A DNA stretch of 64,000 bases, from positions 62,001-126,000 of the forward strand of contig JAIYCY010000017.1 in the NCBI GenBank assembly GCA_027487775.1, read 5' to 3'. A model generated the notes under the pieces. The model did no database searches. It was not told where the DNA came from and was given only the letters and a program-made list of their open reading frames with translations. This DNA comes from Planctomycetaceae bacterium (GTDB lineage: Bacteria; Planctomycetota; Phycisphaerae; Tepidisphaerales; Tepidisphaeraceae). Shown in pieces: positions 55,918 through 64,000 of this stretch (position 1 is its first letter; every line of letters starts with the position of its first letter). Both the position numbers and the translations under genes were made by a program.

Positions 55918-57378
55918 TCATCCGGCAAACGGGCTGCCCGGTCGCTTTGGCCCGCCACCCGGACGACCAACCGACCCGCTCTGCGTACCCACGCGCTTCA
56001 CGCCACCGATCGAGCCCCCCATCATCACGCCACCCGACTGTCCTACCTGACTCGCACCACTCGACTGATTCTGACTCAAAACCTGACGACGCGCAGGCGG
56101 TGCCGACGCGTGGGCGGGCTCTAGCCCCGACGTCGTGTTGGCGGTCTCTTCATACAACTTCAGCATCTGCGGCAGGACCGCCTCCAACGAATACTCCCGC
56201 TCAATCATCGCCTCAGCATTCCGCCCAAGGTCCCGATGACCCGCCGGATCACGCAACACACGCAAAATCTTCTCCGCAAAATCCTCCGCACTAAAAAAGT
56301 CCGCGAGCAATCCGTTCTCACCATCCCGAATCATCTCCTCCACCGGCGCTGTCCTCGATCCGATCACCACCGCCCCACAGCTCAACGCATCCATCATGCT
56401 CCAACTCAACACAAACGGAACCGTCAGATAGACATGCGCATCACCCGCCGCCAGCATCCGCGCGAGTTCAAACGGGTCGATCCGACCCAGAAACCGAATC
56501 CGTGATAGATCATAGGTGTCCTGATCCAAGACCCACTGCTTAAACGTCTTGCCCCCCGTGTGCGCTTCATCTCCCCCGTAAGCAATCCGATCCGTCCCCG
56601 CCACCAGAAAAATCGCCTCCGGCATCTCCCGACACACGATCTTCGCCGCCCGCATGAAAACGTCGAACCCGCGCATCGACTCAAAACCGCGCGCACAATA
56701 CGTCACCACTTTCGCATCCCCCGGAACCTCCACCCCCGCGATCGTCCGCACACCTCGCAAACCCAACGCAGGCCTTAGCGATTCGCCATGCCCGTGGTAA
56801 ACCCTCCGGTCGATTCCATCAAATACCACACGCAGCTTCTGATCGAATTCACTCGGAAATCTCGACTTCTGAAATCGTGTCGGACAATACCCAAGCTGAC
56901 AGTTCACCAGATCGAGCAGGATCATCGCATTCCGCGCTCTCGCACGCAGATACTTCTGATCCTCCAACGTCCAACCCAGGTCAGATCGGAAATCCATGTC
57001 ACTCTGCGGATCACGCGGGCGATAGAAATACTCGAAAAAGTTCAGCACCGGCACATCCGGATAAAGTTCACGCAGAAACAGCGTCGAACCAAATCCAGAA
57101 TGCCCCACGATCAGATCCGGACGAAAGTCCTTCATGTCACGTAACGCGTGATACACGCCGTCGCAATGCCATATCGTGTTCTCAAACGTACGCGAACAAA
57201 AGTGGTGATTCGCCGTCGCTCCACCCGCCGCCTTGTACTGAATCTTACGAACCCCCGCCGCATTCCCCGCCGGCGTTTCGCTCACGAAACTGCACTCCCA
57301 TCCCATCTTCTCCACCAAATACGCCGCAATATGCCCAAACTGGGCCGGAAAATTCTGATGGACATAAAGCACGTGCAT
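55918..57378 (-). CDS. GT4-family glycosyltransferase with Gly/Ser-rich tail
   Basis: This encodes 486 residues. It is a GT-B glycosyltransferase: an N-terminal H-Q-N-F-P-A-Q-F-G-H segment, and a C-terminal domain with R-F-L-G-R-I, V-V-I-G-S-R-T-A-P-V-E-E-M-I and D-G-E-N-G-L-L as in group 1 (GT4). The last 70 residues (from about 415) are rich in Gly, Ser, Pro and Gln and look disordered, which is unusual. ATG 57378 is chosen; GATGAT lies 6 nt upstream. Its acceptor and sugar are unknown. Confidence 0.87.
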   Translation of the reverse strand: MHVLYVHQNFPAQFGHIAAYLVEKMGWECSFVSETPAGNAAGVRKIQYKAAGGATANHHFCSRTFENTIWHCDGVYHALRDMKDFRPDLIVGHSGFGSTLFLRELYPDVPVLNFFEYFYRPRDPQSDMDFRSDLGWTLEDQKYLRARARNAMILLDLVNCQLGYCPTRFQKSRFPSEFDQKLRVVFDGIDRRVYHGHGESLRPALGLRGVRTIAGVEVPGDAKVVTYCARGFESMRGFDVFMRAAKIVCREMPEAIFLVAGTDRIAYGGDEAHTGGKTFKQWVLDQDTYDLSRIRFLGRIDPFELARMLAAGDAHVYLTVPFVLSWSMMDALSCGAVVIGSRTAPVEEMIRDGENGLLADFFSAEDFAEKILRVLRDPAGHRDLGRNAEAMIEREYSLEAVLPQMLKLYEETANTTSGLEPAHASAPPARRQVLSQNQSSGASQVGQSGGVMMGGSIGGVKRVGTQSGSVGRPGGGPKRPGSPFAG

Positions 57379-57545
57379 CCCCGAATCATCCTCGGCGCAC
57401 TCTCGCCTGACAAGGGCCTTCTTCGGCAAGTCCCGCAAGATCAATCAACAATCCATAATGCTTCCTGAACCACTTGCGATTCGCGTGATCAATCAGAAAC
57501 GCAGTTTCTCCGACCCACAAAAGCCATCTATCCACAGCGCACTGA

Positions 57546-57551
57546 TACAAT
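57546..57551 (+). promoter_or_regulatory. -10-like TACAAT, 6 nt before start
   Basis: TACAAT ends 6 nt before the ATG at 57558, in the context AATCATCGC shared with hemW. Leaderless start suspected. Confidence 0.4.
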
Positions 57552-57557
57552 CATCGC

Positions 57558-57812
57558 ATGCCACACACAGACGCCGAGTACAAGTTGGCCCTCAAGGCTT
57601 TTAAGAAGAAGATCAAACACGCACAGCTTGAAGAAGATTCCAAGCTCGGGCGAAGTCCGCTCTCCGGTACCAAGGCCCGCATCCTCAGCGTCCAGCCCCC
57701 GACCGGTCACGGTCGCGAAATCTGGCGCGAACTCGCCGAGAAGGGCCATCTCATCCACGACGGCGGCGGCTTCTATTCACTCGCTCCAGAACACAAATCC
57801 AACGAAGCCTGA
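57558..57812 (+). CDS. small basic hypothetical protein
   Basis: This encodes 84 residues. The N-terminal part is a charged helix rich in Lys (residues 6-28). A segment with P-P-T-G-H-G-R-E-I-W and a Gly-rich H-D-G-G-G-F-Y-S-L segment follow, resembling a compact helix-turn-strand domain. I do not recognise the family, but codon use and a promoter-like element directly before the ATG support a real gene. It faces the nucleotidyltransferase gene. Confidence 0.65.
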   Translation: MPHTDAEYKLALKAFKKKIKHAQLEEDSKLGRSPLSGTKARILSVQPPTGHGREIWRELAEKGHLIHDGGGFYSLAPEHKSNEA

Positions 57813-57852
57813 GCCGCATCACACGCGTCGTGAGCAGCCTCATGGACCGCCC

Positions 57853-58674
57853 TCAATAATCGACCTTCACCTTACCCAGTCGCTCCGCCACCGGACCGAT
57901 GTCGCCCCGGCTGCTCATGTCCAGCACGGGGAGCTTGTACTTCAGCGCCGCAAAAGGCTCACGAAGTGCGTCGATGCAATACTGGGCTGCGTCGGTGATC
58001 TCATACTCCCCGCGAGCACTCAGCGGAATCGCACGACACGCATCAAACAGCTTGCGCGAAAATCGCCAGCAGTTCATCGAACAAAAAATCGGATCGCCCA
58101 ACCGCGCGAGTAACTCCTCCGACGGCTTCTCGTGGATCGTCTTCAAATGCCCGGCCGGCGTGACTTCGACGGCGGCAAACTTCGAAATCCGATCCGCTGT
58201 GATGTTTGATCCCGCAATCATCGCATCACGTTCGAACACCGCCAGTCCCGCGCCCTTCAGCTCGCGCAGTCCGTTGAGCGCCTCGGGCGGATAGTAGTTG
58301 TCTGAATTGATCACAAGGAAATCGTCCGAGCCACAAAACGCCTCCGCTGCCGCAGCTGCGTTGGCGGTGCCGAGCGGCTTGGCCTGCGTCGCAAAGTCCA
58401 GCTTGATGCGCTTGGCCGGATTCTGTTTCGTGTAGTAGTCGCGAACCTGATGATGATCCGGACCGATGACGAGGCACACTTGCCCGTAGCCGGCCTCGGT
58501 CAGCGCGGTGAGCACGTAATCGAGAAATGGGCGATCTCCGAGGCCCGATCCGATCGGAATTAATGCCTTAACTCCGCTGGCCGCCGCCTGCGCCTGCGCG
58601 CCCGAAAGCTGCGCCGACTCATCCGCCTTCCGCATCCTCGTCCCAAGACCCGCCGCCAAAATGACTGCTTTCAT
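57853..58674 (-). CDS. sugar nucleotidyltransferase
   Basis: This encodes 273 residues with a nucleotidyltransferase fold. L-A-A-G-L-G-T-R-M-R (6-15) is the NTP loop, followed by a short insertion and G-V-K-A-L-I-P-I. N-S-D-N-Y-Y supplies the metal-binding Asp. The C-terminal half resembles glucose-1-phosphate thymidylyl- or uridylyl-transferases. The sugar specificity is not evident. It may work with the neighbouring glycosyltransferase. Confidence 0.85.
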   Translation of the reverse strand: MKAVILAAGLGTRMRKADESAQLSGAQAQAAASGVKALIPIGSGLGDRPFLDYVLTALTEAGYGQVCLVIGPDHHQVRDYYTKQNPAKRIKLDFATQAKPLGTANAAAAAEAFCGSDDFLVINSDNYYPPEALNGLRELKGAGLAVFERDAMIAGSNITADRISKFAAVEVTPAGHLKTIHEKPSEELLARLGDPIFCSMNCWRFSRKLFDACRAIPLSARGEYEITDAAQYCIDALREPFAALKYKLPVLDMSSRGDIGPVAERLGKVKVDY

Positions 58675-58744
58675 GCCCCGCGATCATGCCTCTTCATCTT
58701 CTTTCGTCAATCACACATCGTCATCTCGTTTCGTTCATACGGAT

Positions 58745-60139
58745 TCATCGTCCGATCCGACGCTCTGCCTTTGCCCAATAACGACTGAACCGCTTCAGAT
58801 CCACCCCAACCTCCAGTTCCACAAAATCCCGCGCCTTCACCCACTCCACCGACACTTGCGATTCGAGCCGTCGCACCACACGCCCGATCGCCGGGTCGGG
58901 CGAATGCCCCGTCACCACCCGATCTACACCCGACCGCTCAACTTCGCCCAGAATCGTCGCAACAACATCATTGCTCGCGATCACGCGCACCGGCATCTCC
59001 GCCAGCGACTCGCCGATGAATCGCCACCGCTTTGCCGACCATCGATCACGACCCGATCGTGTGCAATCGATCACAAAGATGGCACACGCAGAACCATCCA
59101 TCAAGCCACGCATCGCAGGATGATCTGCCGACAACATCCCGTCATGAACCCACACCAAGTGCCCGCCCGGCGAGGACTCGTCCATCGCATCGTCCTCCTC
59201 CGGCTTCGACCAGAACGATCGCCCGCCCGCTCCCGAGCCAAAACCACCACCCCCATCCCGAACGCCCGCCCCCTCATCCATAACAACCGCCCGCGGAAAC
59301 AACTTCTGCGCGATCGCCTCGTATCCGTCGTCAAACAAATCATTCGCATCATGCTCGACAAACCGATCACCTGAATACTTCAGCACGTTCGCACGATTGA
59401 AAATGTACGGCTTATGGCTGAACGTGCTCGCACACCACTGCCAACTCAAGTTATTGCTCGCCTCATCACCGTCCAACAGATGCTCCAAAAACCATCGCGC
59501 CCCCGCCTGCCACTTCACGCGACGGCCGTGCACCACGTAGCCAGCCATCCACATCCGCGCGTGGTTGTGCAGATACCCCGTCTCATACAACTCACGCACA
59601 AACGCGTCGATGTAATCAATCCCCGTTCGCCCCTCACGCACATCGACCGGTAGCTCGTCGGCATAGTCGTTCGCATGCCAACCCGTTTTGTAAGGCTCAA
59701 GATCGTCCCAAATGTCCGAGCCGATCTGCTTCCAGACACGCTGATAAAAGTCTCGCCACGCAAGTTCCTGCACAAACTTCTCGATGCTGCCCCGGCGATG
59801 TGACGTAAGTGCAAAGTCGAGTACCTCGCGCAGCTCCAGCACGCCGTGCCGCAGGTAAGCACTCAATTGCGTCACAGCCCCGTCCAGATGGTTCCGCGTT
59901 CGTCCGTATTCGGAGGGGTCGGTCCGCGCGAGCCGCCGCTTCGCCTCGTCACGCCCACCGGGCAATCGCCTCGTCGACTTACGCGACAGCTCAATCTCCA
60001 CATCATCAGCATCCGGGCAGGCCGTGCGAATCATCGACTCGATCCACGCTCGATCCTGCAAGCCATCCTGCAGGGCAATCGAGCCATCCCACTCACGGAG
60101 CACCTGTCCTCCTGCTGTCCCGTTTGATTCGATCGACAT
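58745..60139 (-). CDS. photolyase-like protein with swapped domains
   Basis: This encodes 464 residues. Residues about 80-262 are a photolyase/cryptochrome FAD-binding domain: Q-L-S-A-Y-L-R-H-G, E-L-A-W-R-D-F-Y, T-G-I-D-Y-I-D-A-F-V-R-E-L, H-N-H-A-R-M-W and A-S-N-N-L-S-W-Q-W. Residues about 325-447 are an alpha/beta photolyase-type domain: L-V-W-V-H-D-G-M-L, A-I-F-V-I-D, R-V-V-T-G-H. Canonical photolyases have this Rossmann domain first. A Gly-rich linker (about 290-322) joins them. It probably binds FAD; DNA repair or signalling is unknown. A TTG at 60193 would overlap the next gene. Confidence 0.82.
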   Translation of the reverse strand: MSIESNGTAGGQVLREWDGSIALQDGLQDRAWIESMIRTACPDADDVEIELSRKSTRRLPGGRDEAKRRLARTDPSEYGRTRNHLDGAVTQLSAYLRHGVLELREVLDFALTSHRRGSIEKFVQELAWRDFYQRVWKQIGSDIWDDLEPYKTGWHANDYADELPVDVREGRTGIDYIDAFVRELYETGYLHNHARMWMAGYVVHGRRVKWQAGARWFLEHLLDGDEASNNLSWQWCASTFSHKPYIFNRANVLKYSGDRFVEHDANDLFDDGYEAIAQKLFPRAVVMDEGAGVRDGGGGFGSGAGGRSFWSKPEEDDAMDESSPGGHLVWVHDGMLSADHPAMRGLMDGSACAIFVIDCTRSGRDRWSAKRWRFIGESLAEMPVRVIASNDVVATILGEVERSGVDRVVTGHSPDPAIGRVVRRLESQVSVEWVKARDFVELEVGVDLKRFSRYWAKAERRIGR

Positions 60140-60173
60140 CTCCGACGATAGGCCCGCTCCGTCATCCAGACTT

Positions 60174-61085
60174 TCAATTCGCGGCGGGCTCAATCAGCTT
60201 CGGCTCGACGTCCTGCGACCAATACCGCTCACCCTCACCAAGCCACCCCTCATAAATCTCATCACCAAACCCGCGCTCCCGATCAAATGGCGCAGGCCCC
60301 GCCCGCAATGACACCGTCAACTCGTCCTCACCTCGACGAATCACCACCAGAATCCGCTGCCCCACTCGCGTTCCGTTCATCACCGATCTCAGCGATTCAA
60401 AATTGTGCACCGCATACCACGTCACCCGCTCGTCCGGATTCCAAGGCACCGGCGCCATCCGCAGGATCACATCCCCCTCCAAAAGCCATGTCAACGCGTC
60501 ATAGCCCGCCCGACGCTCAGGAACCAGCAAACCACGCGCAGGGCCGCCCGGCGCGTCTATCACCACCGGTTGAATCGATCGCAAACCGATCATCCCCTGA
60601 CCCTGACCCTGAAATTGATGCCGACTCACCACAAACAAATGAATCATCGCCGAACGCAGCGCACGACGCTGCTGGGCAGAAAGCGGTGACTGCTCGATCG
60701 CCAGCCGCTTCAGTTCCTCCATCGCAAGCCCAGCAGGCACATCCAGCAAAAACTCCGCGCGATACAACACCGATTCCGCCGGCCTTCTCACTTCAGGATC
60801 CGCATCACCCAAATCTCGCAACGCAACACGCAACCGTTCACGTCCCTCCGCACGCCTCTGCTCGATCTCCGCCTCATTCCGCTCGGCCTCGGCAATCTTA
60901 GGATCGCCTGCGACCGGCTCCTGCTGTTGTTCAGCTGCTTGATTCGACTTCGCCTCTTCGTCTCCGCGCGACAGTCCGACGAAAACAAAGTTTGCAGCCA
61001 TCGACACCCCTACGAGTGCAAAACGCAATCCTCCATTGCAGCACCCTTTCCGCCGATCCCTCGATGCTTTGCGACTTTGCTTCAT
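60174..61085 (-). CDS. exported protein with PDZ-like C-terminal domain
   Basis: This encodes 303 residues. An N-terminal basic segment and hydrophobic stretch (about 20-38) form a signal or anchor. A Glu/Gln-rich helix (about 45-85) and a helical region follow (about 85-150). The C-terminal half resembles a PDZ domain: L-E-G-D-V-I-L-R-M, N-F-E-S-L-R-S-V-M-N and R-I-L-V-V-I-R-R-G-E-D-E-L-T-V-S-L. ATG 61085 is preceded by TATACT 8 nt upstream. No protease domain is present. It starts a leftward pair with the photolyase-like gene. Confidence 0.75.
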   Translation of the reverse strand: MKQSRKASRDRRKGCCNGGLRFALVGVSMAANFVFVGLSRGDEEAKSNQAAEQQQEPVAGDPKIAEAERNEAEIEQRRAEGRERLRVALRDLGDADPEVRRPAESVLYRAEFLLDVPAGLAMEELKRLAIEQSPLSAQQRRALRSAMIHLFVVSRHQFQGQGQGMIGLRSIQPVVIDAPGGPARGLLVPERRAGYDALTWLLEGDVILRMAPVPWNPDERVTWYAVHNFESLRSVMNGTRVGQRILVVIRRGEDELTVSLRAGPAPFDRERGFGDEIYEGWLGEGERYWSQDVEPKLIEPAAN

Positions 61086-61093
61086 CACCCACA

Positions 61094-61099
61094 AGTATA
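61094..61099 (-). promoter_or_regulatory. -10-like TATACT, 8 nt before PDZ gene start
   Basis: The spacing and the flanking CC match the PAC2 gene at 6587 exactly (CCTATACT, 8 nt, ATG). Confidence 0.4.
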
Positions 61100-61128
61100 G
61101 GCTCTGTCCGTCGATCACCCTCTTGCGT

Positions 61129-61134
61129 TACGAT
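61129..61134 (+). promoter_or_regulatory. -10-like TACGAT, 6 nt before amidohydrolase start
   Basis: TACGAT ends 6 nt before the ATG at 61141; no Shine-Dalgarno is seen. Only 55 bp separates the two divergent starts. Confidence 0.3.
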
Positions 61135-61140
61135 TCGTCC

Positions 61141-62709
61141 ATGCTGCCCTCCAATACTTCTCCTCACGCCGATCTCGTGATTCGCGGCGGACGCTTCTGG
61201 CTTCCCGAGCCGTCGCCCCAAACCCACGCACTCGCCATCCGTCGCGGGGTCATCGAAGCGGTTGGCACGCTTACCGACATCTCCCCTTGGATCGGCCCGG
61301 CCACACGCATCATCGACGCCTCCGATTCCCACGTCATGCCAGGTCTGCACGATTGCCACACGCACCTGCTCTGGACCGGCAAGCTCTTGGTCACGCAGGC
61401 CGACCTCGCTGGCGTCGGCTCGATCGGCGAATTGATCGACCGGCTCGCCGAGACATCACGCAACGTGCCGGGATGGGTCGTCGGCTTTGGCTGGGATCAG
61501 GACAAGCTTCGCGAGCGACGTATGCCCACGCGCGATGATCTGGATCGCGCCTTTCCCGATCGACCCGTGCTGGCCAGCCGCGTCTGCGGACATGCCGCCG
61601 TCGTCAACAGCGCAGCCCTCAAGCTCATCTCCCACGAAGCCCGCAACGCAGGCAACATCCACACAGGCCTCTACACCGAAACCGCCATCACGCCCTTCTA
61701 CCGCGCGGTTCCGCCTCCCGACGATCAAACCCTCGAACGCGCGCTGCTCGCTGCCATGCAAACAGCCCTCCGATCCGGCATCACCAGCGTTCAAACCATG
61801 CTCGATACCCCCGACCAACTCCGAGTCTTTCATCGACTCCGACAACGCCTCGGAAAACTCCCCGTTCGAATCGTCGGGATGCCCATGGAAAAGCATGCCG
61901 ACACGCTCCACGCACAAGGACTCGCCACCGGATTCGGCGACGATTGGCTCAGCCTCGGCGCAGTCAAATTCTTCGCCGACGGTTCGCTTGGCGCTCGGAC
62001 AGCCCTGCTGTCGGCGCCTTACGCCGACGATCCCTCAACAGTTGGACAGCGCATCTACGACCCGCAGGCACTCTGCGATCGCGTTCGCCATTGTGCCTCC
62101 CTCGGATTCGCCATCGCCTGCCACGCCATTGGGGATGCCGCGCTTGACGAAACACTGCAAGCGATGGATCAAGCCATCAACGCCCAAGCCGACATTCCGC
62201 TCATCACCGGCCGTGCCCGCGTCCATCGCGTCGAACACGCCAGCCTCACACGTCCAGATCAGATCGATCGCCTCGCACGCTCCGGCGTTCGCGTGACGTT
62301 GCAACCGCAATTCGTCACCAGCGACACCTGGACGGGCGATCGCGTCGGCCCGGATCGATCGCGTTGGTGTTATCCGTTTGCGAGCCTTGTGCGAGCGGGC
62401 GTACGCGTCGGTCTGAGTAGCGACGCACCCGTCGAACGCATCGACGCAGCAGCGTGTCTCCGCGCGGCCGTCGGTCGTCATCCCTGGGCGCCGCACGATG
62501 CCATGACCCTCGATGAAGCCGTCGAAGCCTATACGCTCGGTAGCGCAGCGCTGGCAGGCATCGACGATCGCGTCGGCTCACTCCGCCCGGGCATGCTGGC
62601 AGATCTGGTCGTCTTCAAGGATCGATCGAACGAACCGAATCGAATCCTTCCGTTCGACGAACGCCCCACACACGTCGTCGTTGCCGGCGAGTGCGTGGAA
62701 CACAGGTGA
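61141..62709 (+). CDS. YtcJ-type amidohydrolase
   Basis: This encodes 522 residues of the amidohydrolase 3 (YtcJ) family. The metal motif H-D-C-H-T-H lies near 70-75. G-F-G-W-D-Q-D, K-F-F-A-D-G-S-L-G-A-R, H-A-I-G-D-A-A and S-S-D-A-P-V-E follow, with the last Asp as catalytic. These enzymes hydrolyse amides or cyclic imides; the substrate is unknown. ATG 61141 is preferred over the longer frame, whose first 35 codons run into the divergent promoter. Confidence 0.9.
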   Translation: MLPSNTSPHADLVIRGGRFWLPEPSPQTHALAIRRGVIEAVGTLTDISPWIGPATRIIDASDSHVMPGLHDCHTHLLWTGKLLVTQADLAGVGSIGELIDRLAETSRNVPGWVVGFGWDQDKLRERRMPTRDDLDRAFPDRPVLASRVCGHAAVVNSAALKLISHEARNAGNIHTGLYTETAITPFYRAVPPPDDQTLERALLAAMQTALRSGITSVQTMLDTPDQLRVFHRLRQRLGKLPVRIVGMPMEKHADTLHAQGLATGFGDDWLSLGAVKFFADGSLGARTALLSAPYADDPSTVGQRIYDPQALCDRVRHCASLGFAIACHAIGDAALDETLQAMDQAINAQADIPLITGRARVHRVEHASLTRPDQIDRLARSGVRVTLQPQFVTSDTWTGDRVGPDRSRWCYPFASLVRAGVRVGLSSDAPVERIDAAACLRAAVGRHPWAPHDAMTLDEAVEAYTLGSAALAGIDDRVGSLRPGMLADLVVFKDRSNEPNRILPFDERPTHVVVAGECVEHR

Positions 62710-62763
62710 TGGATTGATTCGATCGACTGGGTGGTCCGTTTCCCCGCTTGCCACCGCGATCGA

Positions 62764-63624
62764 TCAACGCTTTCGCCCGAGCATCAGGAGGCTCACACCG
62801 GCGAGCAGGCCGAGCGTGGCGGGCTCGGGAACGGTGAATGCCCAGCCCGCGTTGGCGGGGAAAGCGCCGAGGTTGAAGCTGCTGCCCGCGGGGCTGCTGG
62901 AGAGCGTGCTCGATGCGGTCGAGCGGAACATGACGTTGCTGTTGCTAGACCCGACGGCGGGCGGATCGTAGAGCCCGACCGCTAGCAAGCCAAGTGTGGC
63001 GTTGCTCGTCGAGGTGAAGAAGTTGTCAAATGCCATGCCCGCCCAGAACGTGCCATCCGCGGGTACGTTAAACCATCCTCCCGGCGTCGTACCGGAACCG
63101 AGAACAGCGGCGGTGTTGGCAGGGAGCGTGATGACGTTGAAGCCGATGCCTGCGATCAGTGTGCCCGGACTAGCGGCCGTGCCGTCGTTATCGAAGAATC
63201 TCGGTCGAGGGCGAAACGCAATCGGGCTCGAACTCGGATTGGCAATCGCAAAACGGAACGACTGGACCCGACCACCGGCCCCGAGCGGCGACGCGATGTC
63301 ATCTGCGAGCATCTTCGTAACTCCGCCTGAGGCGCTACCAACCACTTCGGTCTGACTCGAGAAACTCGATATATTGTCGTACGCGACCATCGTCGATTCC
63401 GGGGAAGGCGCGGGGATCGGAGCATTGCCCTCGAGATCAAAGAGGCGCAAGACGATCGCATCCCCTCCATCCAGCTCAGCCGGATCGTCAAATTTTGCCA
63501 GCGATGCCCGCACCACCGACGCGGATAGACCTAGACCCGCGGCCAAGGCACCACACAGGGCCAGCCCATGCCCTCGGCCGATCCGAATCCCAGAACACCG
63601 ACGAATATTGGAATCTTTCCTCAT
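62764..63624 (-). CDS. PEP-CTERM sorting domain protein
   Basis: This encodes 286 residues. A signal peptide (about 18-40) is followed by a beta-rich secreted domain with I-P-A-P-S-P and F-W-A-G-M-A-F-D-N segments. The C-terminal anchor is V-P-E-P-A-T-L-G-L-L-A-G, a hydrophobic helix and R-K-R. ATG 63624 is chosen because it gives a proper signal length. Like the first gene in the window it needs an exosortase encoded elsewhere. The function of the domain is unknown. Confidence 0.85.
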   Translation of the reverse strand: MRKDSNIRRCSGIRIGRGHGLALCGALAAGLGLSASVVRASLAKFDDPAELDGGDAIVLRLFDLEGNAPIPAPSPESTMVAYDNISSFSSQTEVVGSASGGVTKMLADDIASPLGAGGRVQSFRFAIANPSSSPIAFRPRPRFFDNDGTAASPGTLIAGIGFNVITLPANTAAVLGSGTTPGGWFNVPADGTFWAGMAFDNFFTSTSNATLGLLAVGLYDPPAVGSSNSNVMFRSTASSTLSSSPAGSSFNLGAFPANAGWAFTVPEPATLGLLAGVSLLMLGRKR

Positions 63625-64000
63625 TTTCCCATCGCTCCATTTTCCAAGGCCCAGCCGAGACCCACGCGACGCACCCGAGGCAGTCATCGAGAGTCGACCC
63701 GACCCACTGCCAACAGCCTACCCCTGAAACGGGCAAGAGACAATCAAATTTTTGCCAAAAAAGGATCACCGCCGCATTTCATGCGACCGCCCCATTCCCG
63801 ACAAGGACGTCGCGGTCGCTGGCAGAGATTCTGCCTGCTTGGCTGGGGCGCACGGCCCTAGAGATCGCAATCAGACAGCGCCGCTCTGACCCGGAAGGTC
63901 GAATCAGGCATCGGTCGATGTCTTGGGATGTGTGGAGCGGAGGCAGCGGTCGCACACGCGTCGGAAGTGGTGGCCGGTGATCGCAAGCGTCACGGCGCGA
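63625..64000. other. right-edge intergenic region
   Basis: There is no confident gene here. The PEP-CTERM gene's promoter must lie in the first part. A possible gene end is listed separately at 63904. Confidence 0.4.
63904..63999 (-). CDS. possible C-terminal end of a gene entering from the right
   Basis: On the minus strand the frame is open from the edge to a TGA at 63904-63906, 31 codons. The translation contains H-H-F-R-R-V-C-D-R-C, a possible zinc-binding Cys pair, and codon third positions are GC-rich as in the other genes. It is too short to identify. Confidence 0.25.
   Translation of the reverse strand, partial: RAVTLAITGHHFRRVCDRCLRSTHPKTSTDA

Noticed and set aside
57529-57536. Replication origin signal (TATCCACA, DnaA-box-like)
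   Set aside because: It is a single imperfect box without a cluster, AT-rich unwinding element or dnaA/dnaN nearby.
63495-63980. 161-codon rightward frame at the right edge
   Set aside because: Its first part overlaps the PEP-CTERM gene's signal peptide on the other strand, and the composition (Pro/Arg/Thr/His) is typical of shadow frames.

Overview
The window looks like chromosomal DNA of a member of the Planctomycetota, probably from or near the class Phycisphaerae. The evidence is a GC-rich genome with two PEP-CTERM proteins and a GDSL esterase carrying both dockerin-like repeats and a PEP-CTERM tail. There are also two large surface proteins with the planctomycete LEPRRLL/LEVRQLL N-terminal motif, a zinc-ribbon membrane protein of the 'CGYNLAGL' type, and flagellar (FliM, FlgM) and type IV pilus genes. 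The taxonomic placement is an inference from protein families. I see no phage, IS element, CRISPR array or rRNA, and one tRNA gene (tRNA-Tyr).

Layout. 1-8.3 kb: a PEP-CTERM protein, then a leftward operon (zinc-ribbon membrane protein, metallo-beta-lactamase hydrolase, methyltransferase, recR, HEAT-like protein) behind trmB, a divergent PAC2 protein and a convergent B12-binding-fold protein. 8.6-18.9 kb: exported or surface proteins (GDSL esterase, LEPRRLL protein, clan GH-A glycosidase, TadG-like protein, lipoprotein) interspersed with fliM and an A-type Fe-S carrier. 19-22.7 kb: tRNA-Tyr and a three-subunit proton-translocating transhydrogenase operon (pntAA-pntAB-pntB), with a repetitive 28-codon ORF between pntAA and pntAB. 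22.8-27.2 kb: a compact leftward five-gene operon (acyl carrier protein, SDR, AMP-dependent ligase, GNAT-like acyltransferase, ChbG-type deacetylase). I read it as a pathway that makes an acyl group and attaches it to an amino sugar. 27.4-37.6 kb: exported lactonase-family propeller, LutB-like Fe-S protein, a 1.9-kilo-residue surface protein and hemW.

37.8-48.7 kb is one rightward type IV pilus operon: pilM, pilN, pilO, a PilP/GspC-like gene, pilB, pilT, pilC, then three minor-pilin-type genes, one of which is a large PilX-like protein with two EF-hand loops. The major pilin, prepilin peptidase and secretin are not in the window. 48.8-58.7 kb: an exported hypothetical protein behind a structured leader, a membrane SpoIIE-type phosphatase, an exported prenyltransferase-fold protein, a DUF695-RraB protein, miaA, a HAD phosphatase, flgM, a glycosyltransferase and a sugar nucleotidyltransferase. 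58.7-63.6 kb: a photolyase-like protein whose two domains appear in the reverse of the usual order, a PDZ protein, a divergent YtcJ-type amidohydrolase and a second PEP-CTERM protein.

Regulatory texture. Two translation-start classes are visible. Several genes have good Shine-Dalgarno sequences. At least eight genes that follow a promoter have a -10-like hexamer ending only 6-8 nt before the start codon, which suggests leaderless mRNAs. Short tandem repeats (7, 11, 12, 13, 14, 18 and 22 bp units) recur between genes, and two of the arrays begin on a stop codon.
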